A stretch of DNA of 64,000 nt from the NCBI RefSeq assembly GCF_002760245.1, contig NZ_ASCA01000059.1:1-64000 (forward strand). The letters are read 5' to 3'. This DNA is from Streptococcus suis YS161 (GTDB lineage Bacteria; Bacillota; Bacilli; Lactobacillales; Streptococcaceae). Under the pieces are notes generated by a model. It made no database searches. It was not told where the DNA came from and was given only the letters and a program-made list of their open reading frames with translations. Made by a program: the position numbers and the translations under genes. Below, one piece after another: positions 1 to 7,984 of this stretch; the stretch's first letter is position 1; each line of letters opens with the position of its first letter.

Positions 1-30
1 ATTTGTTTTTAAATTTGGAGGGATTTTTTT

Positions 31-159
31 ATGTTCTTTTTTCGGGCGGTTATTCATCTGCTCATACGAAGTAAAATTTATCAATACATAGCATATCAGA
101 GAATGGCAGGAAACCAGTTAAAAAAATTTCTGCCAGTGCAGCGGTACTTCTCACCTTGA
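31..159 (+). CDS. Small hypothetical protein, 42 residues
   Basis: An ATG at 31 follows a good ribosome-binding site (TTGGAGGG, 7 bases upstream) and opens a 42-codon frame ending at 157-159. The product is basic and has no domain I recognise. It lies at the window edge in the GC-richer element, upstream of the first sigma-like gene. It may be a real short gene or a translated leader. Confidence is low because only the start context supports it. Confidence 0.3.
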   Translation: MFFFRAVIHLLIRSKIYQYIAYQRMAGNQLKKFLPVQRYFSP

Positions 160-203
160 AAGTGGAAGTACAATCTCCATACAACAGAATTTGTATTTCC
201 CAT

Positions 204-237
204 AACCGTGAAGGTCACAGAGCCTTTGCGGTTTTTC
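204..237 (+). terminator. Probable Rho-independent terminator
   Basis: The arms AACCG and CGGTT, with an inner AGG/CCT pair, form an interrupted hairpin followed by a T-rich run. It ends the short leader region before the sigma-like gene at 352. Confidence 0.4.
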
Positions 238-351
238 TTTTGTCGTTTTTTGTTGGAAAGTGCCGCAGGGCTGTTTCTGGTGTGCGTTGCCGCTCCCCGC
301 CTCTCCATCTGGATTTTTACATTTCAAAAATTCAGATTGGAGGTATTAGCG

Positions 352-861
352 GTGAAATACGCACCAAGAAAAGTATATATCAAAGAAAGCGGCGGCTATG
401 TGGAACTGTCCTATACGGATTTCTGCCGCCGCAGGCAAGCCGACAAGGGATATATGGACAAGCTGTTTATCCCCGTCCAAGGTTGTCTGCTTGAAGTCGT
501 AAGGGAGCAATATGCGGACTTCTACCGTGACAGGGAGCGGTGGCGTTACCTGCAAAAATTAGATGCGAGGAACAGCCTGCTATCTCTGGACGGATTTACG
601 GACAGCGAGGGGAATCCTCTGGACTTTATCGCTGATGAAGCGGCGGACATTGCGGAAACCGTTGTCAATGCTGTTATGGTGGACAGGCTGAAAGCCGCCC
701 TGCCTTTGTTGTCGGATAGTGAGCAGGAGTTGATACAGGCAATCTTTTTTGACGGACTTTCCGAGCGTGAAGTCGGGGCGAGGTTAGGCATAACCCAGAG
801 CGTTGTGAACAAACGCAAAGCCAGAATCCTAAGAAAACTAAGAAAGATAATAGAAAATTAA
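352..861 (+). CDS. Sigma-70-like / HTH regulator of mobile element (169 aa)
   Basis: Small sigma-factor-like protein of the kind found in Clostridia-type conjugative and mobilizable elements. Start chosen at GTG 352, with GGAGG at 339-343; the longer in-frame extension has no ribosome-binding site. The C-terminal half (residues about 110-169) carries a region-4-like helix-turn-helix: a stretch reading LPLLSDSEQELIQ is followed by LSEREVGARLGITQSVV and a basic tail KRKARILRKLRKI. The N-terminal part is a YVELSY-type domain common in these proteins. It probably regulates element genes. The family is clear, the specific target is not. Base composition is richer in GC than the streptococcal genes downstream, fitting transfer from Clostridia. 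Confidence 0.75.
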   Translation: MKYAPRKVYIKESGGYVELSYTDFCRRRQADKGYMDKLFIPVQGCLLEVVREQYADFYRDRERWRYLQKLDARNSLLSLDGFTDSEGNPLDFIADEAADIAETVVNAVMVDRLKAALPLLSDSEQELIQAIFFDGLSEREVGARLGITQSVVNKRKARILRKLRKIIEN

Positions 862-875
862 AATTTAAGGCGTTC

Positions 876-917
876 AGCCCCCTTGTTTTTTCCTTTGGGA
901 AAATGAGGGGGCTTTTC
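876..917 (+). terminator. Rho-independent terminator
   Basis: Perfect arms AGCCCCCT (876-883) and AGGGGGCT (906-913) are followed by TTTT. It lies between the first and second sigma-like genes, so these are probably separate or partly uncoupled transcripts. Confidence 0.55.
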
Positions 918-955
918 TCTGCCCTCTCAATCAATTCTGATTGGAGGAAGAAAGA

Positions 956-1381
956 ATGGCATACAACCACGGACGGGAGGACAGGAAATGGCGTATCTGG
1001 AAAGAAGCGGAGGAAAAGCTGCTGCGTGAGTGCGGCGTTGATGAAGCGACCATTGAGCAGATACGCATAGCGGACAGGGCAGACTTCAATTCCAACAGGC
1101 GGTTTTACCGATGGACGAATGACGTTGCGGAATACCTTGAGGACATGGCAGACAGGGAGCGGCAAGCGGAGGTGAATACAGTTGCGGAGTTACTGGACGA
1201 GATTGAGAGCGAAAATCTCTATCAAGTATTAGTCACGGTGGACGGGCGTACCTTGAAAATCGTCCTGCTGAAAATGCAGGGGTATTCCACAAAGGAGATT
1301 GCCCCGCTTGTGCATTTGACGACTGGTGCCATCTATGCGAGGTTAGACCATCTGCGGAAGAAGCTGCGGAAAATTTTATAG
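956..1381 (+). CDS. Sigma factor-like HTH protein (141 aa)
   Basis: Second small sigma/HTH protein of the element. ATG 956 is chosen because GGAGG (943-947) lies 8 bases upstream; an in-frame TTG at 941 would sit on the ribosome-binding site itself. Residues about 85-141 look like a region-4 helix-turn-helix (LKIVLLKMQGYSTKEIAPLV, then a second helix and the basic end RKKLRKIL). The N-terminal half is charged, with Trp-rich segments, and is typical of the family. It sits in a run of similar genes upstream of the repA-like gene and is probably an element-encoded regulator. The precise function is unknown. Confidence 0.65.
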   Translation: MAYNHGREDRKWRIWKEAEEKLLRECGVDEATIEQIRIADRADFNSNRRFYRWTNDVAEYLEDMADRERQAEVNTVAELLDEIESENLYQVLVTVDGRTLKIVLLKMQGYSTKEIAPLVHLTTGAIYARLDHLRKKLRKIL

Positions 1382-1464
1382 CTTCTAAAACAGCCTGCCA
1401 TCCTGCGGGCTACTGGGTGAGGGATGGAAATCCCCTCACTCATTTTTTGCAGGAGGACAACAGG

Positions 1465-2217
1465 ATGGCATACAGGGTTAAGGCATACACGCTTCGGGAG
1501 GAATCCACGGAAAGCGGCACAAGGTATTTTATCAGCTTTAAGGACGGGCAGGGCAAATCCCACGAGTTGGAAGTGTCGGAACAGTTCTTTATGGAGTTTC
1601 GGCAGATGGAGCGCAGGAACAGGAATCTTTTCTAATGGGACGAGCGGCACAGGGAGTTTAACGAGGTATGGGACGAAACCCTTTACAGACGGGCGTTGCG
1701 TGTGCCTAAGAGCCTTGATGAACGCATGGTTGAGGAAGAACGGAATGAAACGCTCTATAAGGCGGTTGGGAGCCTTCCAGAGATACAAAGGCGGCGTTTC
1801 CTGCTCTACTACGAGTATGAGTTCAATTTTTACCAAATCGCCGCTATGGAGCATTGCACCGCTTCGGCAATACAGAAATCTGTTGCGATTGCAAAGGAGA
1901 AAGTAAAGGCGGAAATTGAAGAAATATCTCCAACCGTGACCGACACCGCCCGAAAAAGAAATCTGTTTTTTATTTGTGTGGGATTGGCGGCATTACATAC
2001 TCTCACTTTTTTCCGTGGGAGTAAATCTATTTTTAAGGAGGTCAACGCCTATGTGCAACGAAAACAAAGACACCGCCCGAAAGGAGGAAAGCCATGCAGA
2101 AGTTACAGACAGTCAACGCCGAAACGCTCCTTTATGAACCGCTTGAGAAACCATCCTTTGTGGTGGACAGCCTTATCCCGACAGGCTTATCGCTGTTCTG
2201 CGGCTCACAGAAGATAG
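1465..2217 (+). pseudogene. Sigma-70-like gene broken by an in-frame TAA
   Basis: Third sigma-like gene. ATG 1465 has AGGAGG at 1451-1456. The frame is interrupted by TAA at 1633-1635 after 56 codons and continues in the same frame as WDERHREFNE..., through a typical region-4 HTH (LPEIQRRRFLLYYEYEFNFYQIAAMEHC). In relatives the interrupted codon is expected to be Gln (CAA), so a single C-to-T change would explain it. The frame then runs on to 2217, over the start of the repA-like gene, so the natural 3' end (perhaps near 1930) is probably also frameshifted. The two halves might still be made as separate pieces, but no good start signal is visible for the second. Confidence 0.6.
2051..2137 (+). 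CDS. Short overlapping leader ORF (28 aa)
   Basis: ATG 2051 follows a strong AAGGAGG (2035-2041) and runs for 28 codons, stopping 44 bases inside the repA-like gene (start 2094). Within it lies the ribosome-binding site of the next gene (GGAGG at 2084-2088). The layout suggests translational coupling rather than a functional peptide. No homology recognised. Confidence 0.35.
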   Translation: MCNENKDTARKEESHAEVTDSQRRNAPL

Positions 2218-3119
2218 GCAAAAGCTGGCTCATGCTGAAGCTATGCTTATGCGTGTCGCAGGGAATCCCTTTATGGGATATGCCGACAATGGAGGGCGAT
2301 GTGCTTTACCTCTGCCTTGAGGACACGTTCTGCCGCATACAGGACAGGTTATTTCGTTTGACGGACGAAGCAAGCGGGCGGCTCCACTTTGCCGTGGCAA
2401 GCTGCAAGCTGTCAGACGGTCTTATCGTGCAGCTTGAAGATTATCTGAAAGATTACCCAGACAGCAGGCTCATTGTCATTGATACCTTGCAGAAAGTCCG
2501 TACAGCTTCAAAAGACAATGCCTATGCAAGCGACTATGGGGACATCTCCCTCATCAAAGACTTTGCCGACAGGCACTCTCTGGCGGTCATTGTCGTACAC
2601 CACATCCGAAAGCAGAATGACAGCGACGTGTTCAACAAGGTGTCTGGGACGACAGGATTAACGGGGAGTGCGGACGCTACCTTTGTTCTGGAAAAGGAGA
2701 AACGTGCGTCTGACACCGCCAAGCTGTATGTGACGGGCAGGGACACGCCTTATCAGGAATACACGCTGCGTTTCCGTGATTGCCGTTGGGAGCTTGTGGA
2801 GCGGAAAACGCAGGAGCAGCTTGCGAAAGAAACGATACCAGATGTCCTTTTTCGGTTGGTGGATTTTATGAGGGATAAGGAAGAATGGATAGGCACGGCA
2901 ACGGAACTGTTAGCCGCTATGGGGGAAACGGAAACCATACCCACGGTGATTACGAAATGGCTGAATGAATACCGCACCACATTTTTAAGCGAGAACCGTA
3001 TCTGCTACCAGTACAGCCGCAGGAAAGACGGCAGGCGGATTGCCCTTGCAAGGAGGGCGGGTGACAGCGGTGATGGTGGTGACAGCGATATTAGGATACC
3101 CCCCTGTTACTGTCATTGA
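2094..3119 (+). CDS. RepA-like AAA (AAA_25) ATPase / replicative helicase-like protein
   Basis: RecA-fold ATPase of the AAA_25/RepA type seen in Clostridia mobile elements, likely acting in element replication. Visible motifs: Walker A GSQKIGKSW (residues about 36-44), a Walker B-like DVLYLCLED and RLIVIDTL (about 115-130), and the downstream VIVVHHIRK motif typical of this family. The C-terminal 80 residues look like a winged-helix tail. Start ATG 2094 has AAGGAGG 6 bases upstream. The last 20 or so residues are encoded by the first copy of the 41-bp repeat described below, so the C-terminus may vary between elements. Next is an untranslated region with the oriT, then the relaxase. Confidence 0.75.
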   Translation: MQKLQTVNAETLLYEPLEKPSFVVDSLIPTGLSLFCGSQKIGKSWLMLKLCLCVSQGIPLWDMPTMEGDVLYLCLEDTFCRIQDRLFRLTDEASGRLHFAVASCKLSDGLIVQLEDYLKDYPDSRLIVIDTLQKVRTASKDNAYASDYGDISLIKDFADRHSLAVIVVHHIRKQNDSDVFNKVSGTTGLTGSADATFVLEKEKRASDTAKLYVTGRDTPYQEYTLRFRDCRWELVERKTQEQLAKETIPDVLFRLVDFMRDKEEWIGTATELLAAMGETETIPTVITKWLNEYRTTFLSENRICYQYSRRKDGRRIALARRAGDSGDGGDSDIRIPPCYCH

Positions 3120-3601
3120 CGCTTAAAGCCATGTAAAGCAGGCGGCTCTGCCCTGCGGGTGACAGCAGTGACGGTGGTGACAGTGATTTTAGGATACCCT
3201 GCCGCTGTCATCCCTACGGGAGAACACCCCGTAAACGCAAAATGCAGGCGTGAGATTTACTCGCCCTTTTCGGTCGTGTAAAACCACCCCTGCGGTCAGA
3301 AAAATCATTCCGATTTTTCCGACTGCGTTTACAGGGTGTAACACACTACACTTTGCCCTGCAAAGTCGTGTGCCAGACGTTCCCTCTGGACTCCCTTAAG
3401 GCAGGGCTGTGCCCTGCTATCCTACGCCTTACGGCTTCGGATAAAAGAATGGCGGCATGACGGTGACGGCTCTTGCGAGGGGGGTATCCCAAAAACACCG
3501 TCATCATCGACATGACCGTCATGCAGGGGGTGAGGGTGACAGTTGCGGCAGTCGGCAGGGGGTATCCCAAAACTGCTGTCACCACCGTCACCGCTGTCAC
3601 C
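3060..3601. repeat. Four 41-bp repeats in inverted pairs flanking oriT
   Basis: Copies at 3060-3100 and 3158-3198 are direct and almost identical (pattern GGTGACAGC.GTGA then TTAGGATACC). Copies at 3561-3601 (close) and 3483-3523 (degenerate) are the same unit in inverse orientation. The pairs enclose the MobV-type oriT at about 3330-3374. The function is unknown; binding sites for RepA or for a relaxosome factor are possible. Confidence 0.65.
3330..3374 (-). other. oriT of MobV (pMV158) type
   Basis: The minus strand reads TAGTGTGTTA at 3348-3339. This matches the nick region TAGTGTG/TTA known for pMV158-type MobV relaxases. Immediately upstream of it on that strand is the inverted repeat ACTTTGC (3366-3360) and GCAAAGT (3356-3350), preceded by CACACG. 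This is the same order of CACAC, ACTTT hairpin and nick as in pMV158. The cognate MobV relaxase gene begins 270 bases downstream. Confidence 0.8.
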
Positions 3602-3643
3602 CCAAAGGACGGTCACCCGCCGAAAGAAAGGAGGAATCCGCCT

Positions 3644-4609
3644 ATGCCTTATGCAATCCTGCGTTTCCAGAAACGAAAAGCGGGCGGCGTTGCGGCTTGT
3701 GAACGCCACAACGAGCGGAAGAAAGAAGCCTACAAAAGCAACCCAGATATAGATATGGAACGCTCTAAAAACAATTACCATCTCATAGCACCACCAAAGT
3801 ACACCTACAAGAAAGAGATTAACCGCATGGTAGCCGAAGCGGGGTGCAGGACAAGGAAAGACAGCGTGATGATGGTGGAAACGCTCATCACAGCTTCACC
3901 AGAATTTATGAACCAGTTACCGCCCGAAGAACAAAAAGCGTATTTCCAGACGGCTCTTGACTTCATTTCGGAGCGTGTTGGAAAGCAGAATATCCTCTCC
4001 GCTGTCGTCCATATGGACGAGAGAACGCCCCATATGCACCTCTGCTTTGTGCCGATTACGCCAGACAATAAGCTGTCAGCGAAAGCTATCTTAGGCAACC
4101 AGAAATCATTATCCGAGTGGCAGACCGCCTACCATGAGCGGATGTCCTCACGGTGGAATCAGCTTGAACGGGGGCAGTCCTCAATGGAAACCAAGCGGAA
4201 ACACGTCCCCACATGGCTCTATAAATTAGGCGGCAGGCTTGATAAACAGTATGAAGAAATCGTGTCTGCCCTATCCGACATCAACGCCTTTAACGCAGGG
4301 AAGAAAAGGGATAAAGCGTTAGATTTACTCTCTGCATGGCTGCCAGACGTGGAGAAATTCTCTAAGGAAATCGGGAAACAGCAGGCGTATATCGACAGTT
4401 TGAAAGAGAGAATTGGGCAGGAATCAGACTATGCGGGGCGTATGCGTGATGAAAAGTACGAGCAGGAACTAAAGGTGCAGAAAGCGAATCAGAAGATATT
4501 TGAATTGCAGAGAACCAACGAGCAGATGGGGCGGCTGCTGTCAAAAATACCGCCCGAAGTGTTGGAAGAATTGCAGAAAAATCATAGAAGCAGAGCGAAA
4601 GAAAGGTAG
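3644..4609 (+). CDS. MobV-family relaxase (Pre/Mob)
   Basis: Plasmid mobilization/recombination relaxase that nicks oriT and pilots the strand during transfer using a host conjugation apparatus. ATG 3644 chosen for AAAGGAGG at 3627-3634; a longer frame covers only the repeat region. N-terminus YAILRFQKRKAGG and the first conserved motif (AACERHNER) are family signatures. The metal-binding HUH motif is visible as HMDERTPHMH (about residues 125-134). The C-terminal 100 residues are coiled coil. At 321 aa it is shorter than many MobV proteins, but all catalytic motifs are present. It lies between its oriT and parB. Confidence 0.85.
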   Translation: MPYAILRFQKRKAGGVAACERHNERKKEAYKSNPDIDMERSKNNYHLIAPPKYTYKKEINRMVAEAGCRTRKDSVMMVETLITASPEFMNQLPPEEQKAYFQTALDFISERVGKQNILSAVVHMDERTPHMHLCFVPITPDNKLSAKAILGNQKSLSEWQTAYHERMSSRWNQLERGQSSMETKRKHVPTWLYKLGGRLDKQYEEIVSALSDINAFNAGKKRDKALDLLSAWLPDVEKFSKEIGKQQAYIDSLKERIGQESDYAGRMRDEKYEQELKVQKANQKIFELQRTNEQMGRLLSKIPPEVLEELQKNHRSRAKER

Positions 4610-4617
4610 ATATGTGA

Positions 4618-5472
4618 ATGAAGAAACAGGATTTTAAGGTGTTAAAGACCAAAGACTTGTACCCGTTCCCCGACAATCCGTTTCATGTGGCAGAAGATGA
4701 AACACTGTCAGAGTTAGCGGAAAGCATCAAGGAATTTGGCATTGTCACGCCGATAATCACACGCCCGAAAGAGGACGGGGACGGTTATGAAGTGATTGCA
4801 GGACAGCGGCGTGTCCGTGCTTCTGAACTTGCAGGGATAAATACCGTGCCTGCGTTTGTCCTGCCCTTAGACCGTGACCGAGCCATCATCACCCTTGTAG
4901 ACAGCAATTTGCAGCGTGAGAATATCCTGCCATCGGAGCGGGCGTTTGCTTACAAGATGAAATCCGAAGCCATGAAGCGGCAGGGTTTCCGCACAGACTT
5001 AACCTCGTCACAAGTTGTGACGAAGTTGCGGACGGACGACAAGGTGGCACAGGGCTTCGGCGTGGGCAGGATGACCGTGCAGCGTTTTATCCGCCTGACG
5101 GAACTGATACCGCCGATTTTGCAGATGGTGGACGAGGGGAAAATCGCCCTCACGCCTGCGGTGGAACTGTCCTTCTTGAAGAAAGACGAGCAGGAAAACC
5201 TCTTTGCCACGATGGAGAGCGAAGAAGCAACGCCCTCACTCTCACAGGCACAGCGGATGAAACAGTTAAGCCAGAGCGGGCGGCTTGACATGGATACGAT
5301 ATTTGCGATTATGACGGAGGAAAAGGGCAACCAGAAAGAAACCTTGAAAATCAACACAAGCAAGCTGAAAAAATACTTTCCGAAGAACACAACGCCGAAG
5401 CAGATGGAGGAAACCATCATCAAACTTTTGGAGCGTGAGTTGCAGAGGAAACGCAACCGTGACAGCCGCTAA
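4618..5472 (+). CDS. ParB/RepB/Spo0J-family partition protein
   Basis: DNA-binding ParB-like protein, 284 aa. The N-terminal ParB/sulfiredoxin-like domain is visible: the PFPDNPF motif, then GYEVIAGQRRVRAS (GQRR nucleotide-binding box, residues about 58-68), then ENILPSERAFAY, which leads into the central HTH (DDKVAQGFGVGRMTVQRFIRL). The C-terminal 80 residues are charged, with a predicted helix tail. No parA is in the visible part. Such solo ParB proteins are common in Clostridia mobile elements and may serve stability or regulation. It follows the relaxase by 8 bases and is probably co-transcribed. Confidence 0.8.
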   Translation: MKKQDFKVLKTKDLYPFPDNPFHVAEDETLSELAESIKEFGIVTPIITRPKEDGDGYEVIAGQRRVRASELAGINTVPAFVLPLDRDRAIITLVDSNLQRENILPSERAFAYKMKSEAMKRQGFRTDLTSSQVVTKLRTDDKVAQGFGVGRMTVQRFIRLTELIPPILQMVDEGKIALTPAVELSFLKKDEQENLFATMESEEATPSLSQAQRMKQLSQSGRLDMDTIFAIMTEEKGNQKETLKINTSKLKKYFPKNTTPKQMEETIIKLLERELQRKRNRDSR

Positions 5473-5517
5473 TCTTCTTTTTTCGGGAAGTAAATACAGA
5501 GAGTTGAGGTATGGAGA

Positions 5518-5748
5518 ATGAGAGAAATCCAGTATGAAATCGTAAAGGAAATCGCAGTATTGTCTACGGGCGACAGTGGCTACACAAAGGAAATCAATCT
5601 CATTTCATGGAATGGGAAAGAGCCGAAGTATGACATCCGCAGCTTTTCCCCGAACCGTGAAAAGTGCGGCAAGGGAATCACGCTGAACGCTGATGAAGCG
5701 GCGGCACTCCTTAAAGCATTACAGAAAGAATTAAACAGCGAGGATTAA
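5518..5748 (+). CDS. PC4/YdbC-like ssDNA-binding protein
   Basis: Small 76-residue protein resembling the YdbC/PC4 single-strand DNA-binding family. The central part KYDIRSFSPNREKCGKGITL with a following helix (ADEAAALLKAL) matches the family pattern (KxDIRxW.P...GKGITL...L..L). It may bind single-stranded DNA during replication or transfer of the element. It lies 45 bases after parB and its stop overlaps the next frame. The family assignment is from motif memory and moderately sure. Confidence 0.6.
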   Translation: MREIQYEIVKEIAVLSTGDSGYTKEINLISWNGKEPKYDIRSFSPNREKCGKGITLNADEAAALLKALQKELNSED

Positions 5749-5819
5749 TGGTATCTGATTGGCAGGGCGGGGACATTTCCAAACTCTTCCCTGCCCTGTC
5801 TGGAAAGGAAGATTTAAGT

Positions 5820-6011
5820 ATGGGCGAGGATAAGAAAGCAGATAAAAAGAGAAAGCGTATCGTGCCAAAAGCACCAGTGCAGATGATAATCAGCCGTGAA
5901 TATGTCGGCACACAGACCGTTACAGAAGCGTTTGTCCCGATTATCTCCGAGGATATTCGGAAGAAGATTGCCGAGGGCGACACCTTCGACAATGAGGGGC
6001 TGTCCGCTTAG
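5820..6011 (+). CDS. Small transposon-encoded protein (TnpW-like?), 63 aa
   Basis: A 63-residue basic protein, start chosen at ATG 5820 (AAAGGAAG upstream). A longer in-frame start at ATG 5748 overlaps the stop of the previous gene but lacks a clear ribosome-binding site. The C-terminal half (REYVGTQTVTEAFV then a helix ISEDIRKKI) has the strand-plus-helix shape of the small TnpW-like proteins that often precede serine recombinases. Function unknown. It lies 54 bases upstream of the recombinase, almost certainly in the same operon. Confidence 0.5.
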   Translation: MGEDKKADKKRKRIVPKAPVQMIISREYVGTQTVTEAFVPIISEDIRKKIAEGDTFDNEGLSA

Positions 6012-6065
6012 AATGTACGCAATGGGACATGAAAACAGATAGGACAGATACGGAGGTTTTACAGT

Positions 6066-7922
6066 ATGGCAGGAATCAAAGAAGAAAAGAAAATCTATTT
6101 AGTCGGCATTTATTGCCGCTTATCTAAAGACGATGGTACGGATAACGAGAGTGCGAGCATTGCGACACAGAAATCCATCCTCACGGATTATGTGAAAAAG
6201 CAGGGATGGCACATAGCAAAAACGTATGTGGACGATGGTTATTCTGGTACAAATTTCCAAAGACCAAGTTTCCAGAATATGATAAAAGACATTGAAAGCG
6301 GTCTGATAAACTGCGTGATTACGAAAGATTTATCCCGTCTGGGGAGAAACTATCTTGATTGTGGGTTATATCTGGAAGTTTTCTTCCCAGAGCATAACGT
6401 GAGGTATATAGCGGTCAATGACGGCGTAGATACCTTGAATAAATCTGCTATGGACATCACGCCTTTCCGCAACATTTTAAACGAAATGTATGCCGCTGAC
6501 ATATCTGTTAAGATAAAATCGGCATATCGGGCGAGGTTTCAACAGGGGAAATTCATGGGAACTACCGCCCCTTATGGCTATATCAAAGACCCTGCCGACC
6601 ACAACCATCTGCTGATAGATGATAAAGTGGCACATGTTGTAAAAGAGATATTCGACCTTGCATTAAAAGGGAATGGAGTTGCCAAAATTTGCAGACATCT
6701 TAATAAACAGCATATCCTACGCCCTGCCGCTTATGCGGCGGAGCGTGGCGAAACAGGCTTTGAACGTCATTTTGAGGGGAACGAGGACAAACGCTATATT
6801 TGGAGTGGGAACAGCGTGAGGAGCATTTTAAGAAGCCCGATATATGCGGGAAATCTTGTAGGCTACAAACGGATTGCCGCCAATATGAAAAGCAAGAAAC
6901 GCCCCTCTAAGCTGCCCGAAGAATGGGAAGTGATACCCAATACCCATGAGGGAATAGTCACGCAGGAGGAATTTGATATTGTCCAACAGCTTATTACAAG
7001 TCGTAGGCTTCCACAGAACAAGGGAGGATTTGTAAATATTTTTGCAGGCGTTATCAAGTGTGTGGACTGCGGATGTGCTCTGCGGGCAATGAACGTACAC
7101 AGGAGGAAACGCCCAGAGATTATCGACTGTGTACAGTATTCATGTAATAATTATGCAAGAAACGGAAGAAGCGAGTGTAGTGCCCACAATATAGAAGCAA
7201 GGGATTTATTCAATGCCGTTCTTGCCGACATCAACTGTTTTGCGGATATGGCAGTGAATGATGAAAAGGCGGTCAGGGCCATAGAAAAGCGGCTCACGGA
7301 AACAGACCAGAGCAGGGCGAAAGCATTAGAGAAAGAACGTAAGAAGCTGAACAAACGCCTTGCGGAACTGGACAGGCTGTTTTCCTCTCTCTACGAGGAT
7401 AAGGTCATGGAGCGTATTACCGAGCGGAATTTTGAGATGATGTCGGGGAAATACCAGAAAGAGCAGCTTGAAATTGAAGCAAGGCTGAAAGAGGTGACGG
7501 AAACTCTTAATGAAAGCTACGAGAAATCACGGGGAATCCGTGACTTCCTCGCCCTTATCCGAAATTATCAAGGCTTAAAAGAACTGGATGCAACAGTTAT
7601 AAACGCACTCATAGACAAGATACTTGTTTCGGAGCGTGAGAAGATGGCAGACGGAACAGTGAAGCAGGAAATCAAGATTTACTATAAATTCATCGGCTTT
7701 GTCGATGAATTACATATCATACCTACAAAACGGTGGGCAGCAATGCCCGCTAAAAATTGTACGGTGTGCGGCGTTGAATATGTCCCGGGCTCTGGTGCAT
7801 CAAGGTATTGTCCTGCTTGTGCCAAGAAGATACGGAGGGAGAAATCAAACGAGAGCAAACGCAGGAGCAGAGAACAGAAAAGGATAGCATGTATGAACTG
7901 TCCGCAAAAAATGACCGACTGA
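6066..7922 (+). CDS. Large serine recombinase of the mobilizable element (618 aa)
   Basis: Site-specific integrase/excisionase of the resolvase-invertase superfamily. Catalytic N-terminal domain with GIYCRLSKDDG (nucleophile Ser about residue 19) and ITKDLSRLGRNYL (about 95-107). The Recombinase domain follows (GKFMGTTAPYGY, then KNGNGV-type helix). A zinc-ribbon (CVDCGCALRAM with a later CNNYARN.RSEC) and a long coiled coil (about 400-490) come next. The extra C-terminal zinc-knuckle (CTVCGVEY...CPAC) and basic tail are seen in some Tn-type recombinases. It sits at the right end of the GC-rich element, as integrases usually do, so the element boundary should lie within the next few tens of bases. 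Confidence 0.9.
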   Translation: MAGIKEEKKIYLVGIYCRLSKDDGTDNESASIATQKSILTDYVKKQGWHIAKTYVDDGYSGTNFQRPSFQNMIKDIESGLINCVITKDLSRLGRNYLDCGLYLEVFFPEHNVRYIAVNDGVDTLNKSAMDITPFRNILNEMYAADISVKIKSAYRARFQQGKFMGTTAPYGYIKDPADHNHLLIDDKVAHVVKEIFDLALKGNGVAKICRHLNKQHILRPAAYAAERGETGFERHFEGNEDKRYIWSGNSVRSILRSPIYAGNLVGYKRIAANMKSKKRPSKLPEEWEVIPNTHEGIVTQEEFDIVQQLITSRRLPQNKGGFVNIFAGVIKCVDCGCALRAMNVHRRKRPEIIDCVQYSCNNYARNGRSECSAHNIEARDLFNAVLADINCFADMAVNDEKAVRAIEKRLTETDQSRAKALEKERKKLNKRLAELDRLFSSLYEDKVMERITERNFEMMSGKYQKEQLEIEARLKEVTETLNESYEKSRGIRDFLALIRNYQGLKELDATVINALIDKILVSEREKMADGTVKQEIKIYYKFIGFVDELHIIPTKRWAAMPAKNCTVCGVEYVPGSGASRYCPACAKKIRREKSNESKRRSREQKRIACMNCPQKMTD

Positions 7923-7944
7923 ACTACAACAAGTGAGAACAACT

Positions 7945-7971
7945 AGCAGGAGACATTCTTCTGCTTTTTTT
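7945..7971 (+). terminator. Terminator next to the element junction
   Basis: Arms AGCAG/CTGCT with inner AG/CT pairs are followed by a run of seven T. Base composition and codon use switch from GC-rich to AT-rich around 7,925-7,945, so this hairpin probably belongs to the streptococcal element, as the terminator of the gene into which the mobilizable element inserted. Confidence 0.55.
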
Positions 7972-7984
7972 ATAGGGAGACAAG

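Noticed and set aside
3473..3643. N-terminal extension of the MobV relaxase
   Set aside because: The extension is built from the repeat region; ATG 3644 has a strong ribosome-binding site and begins with the family motif.
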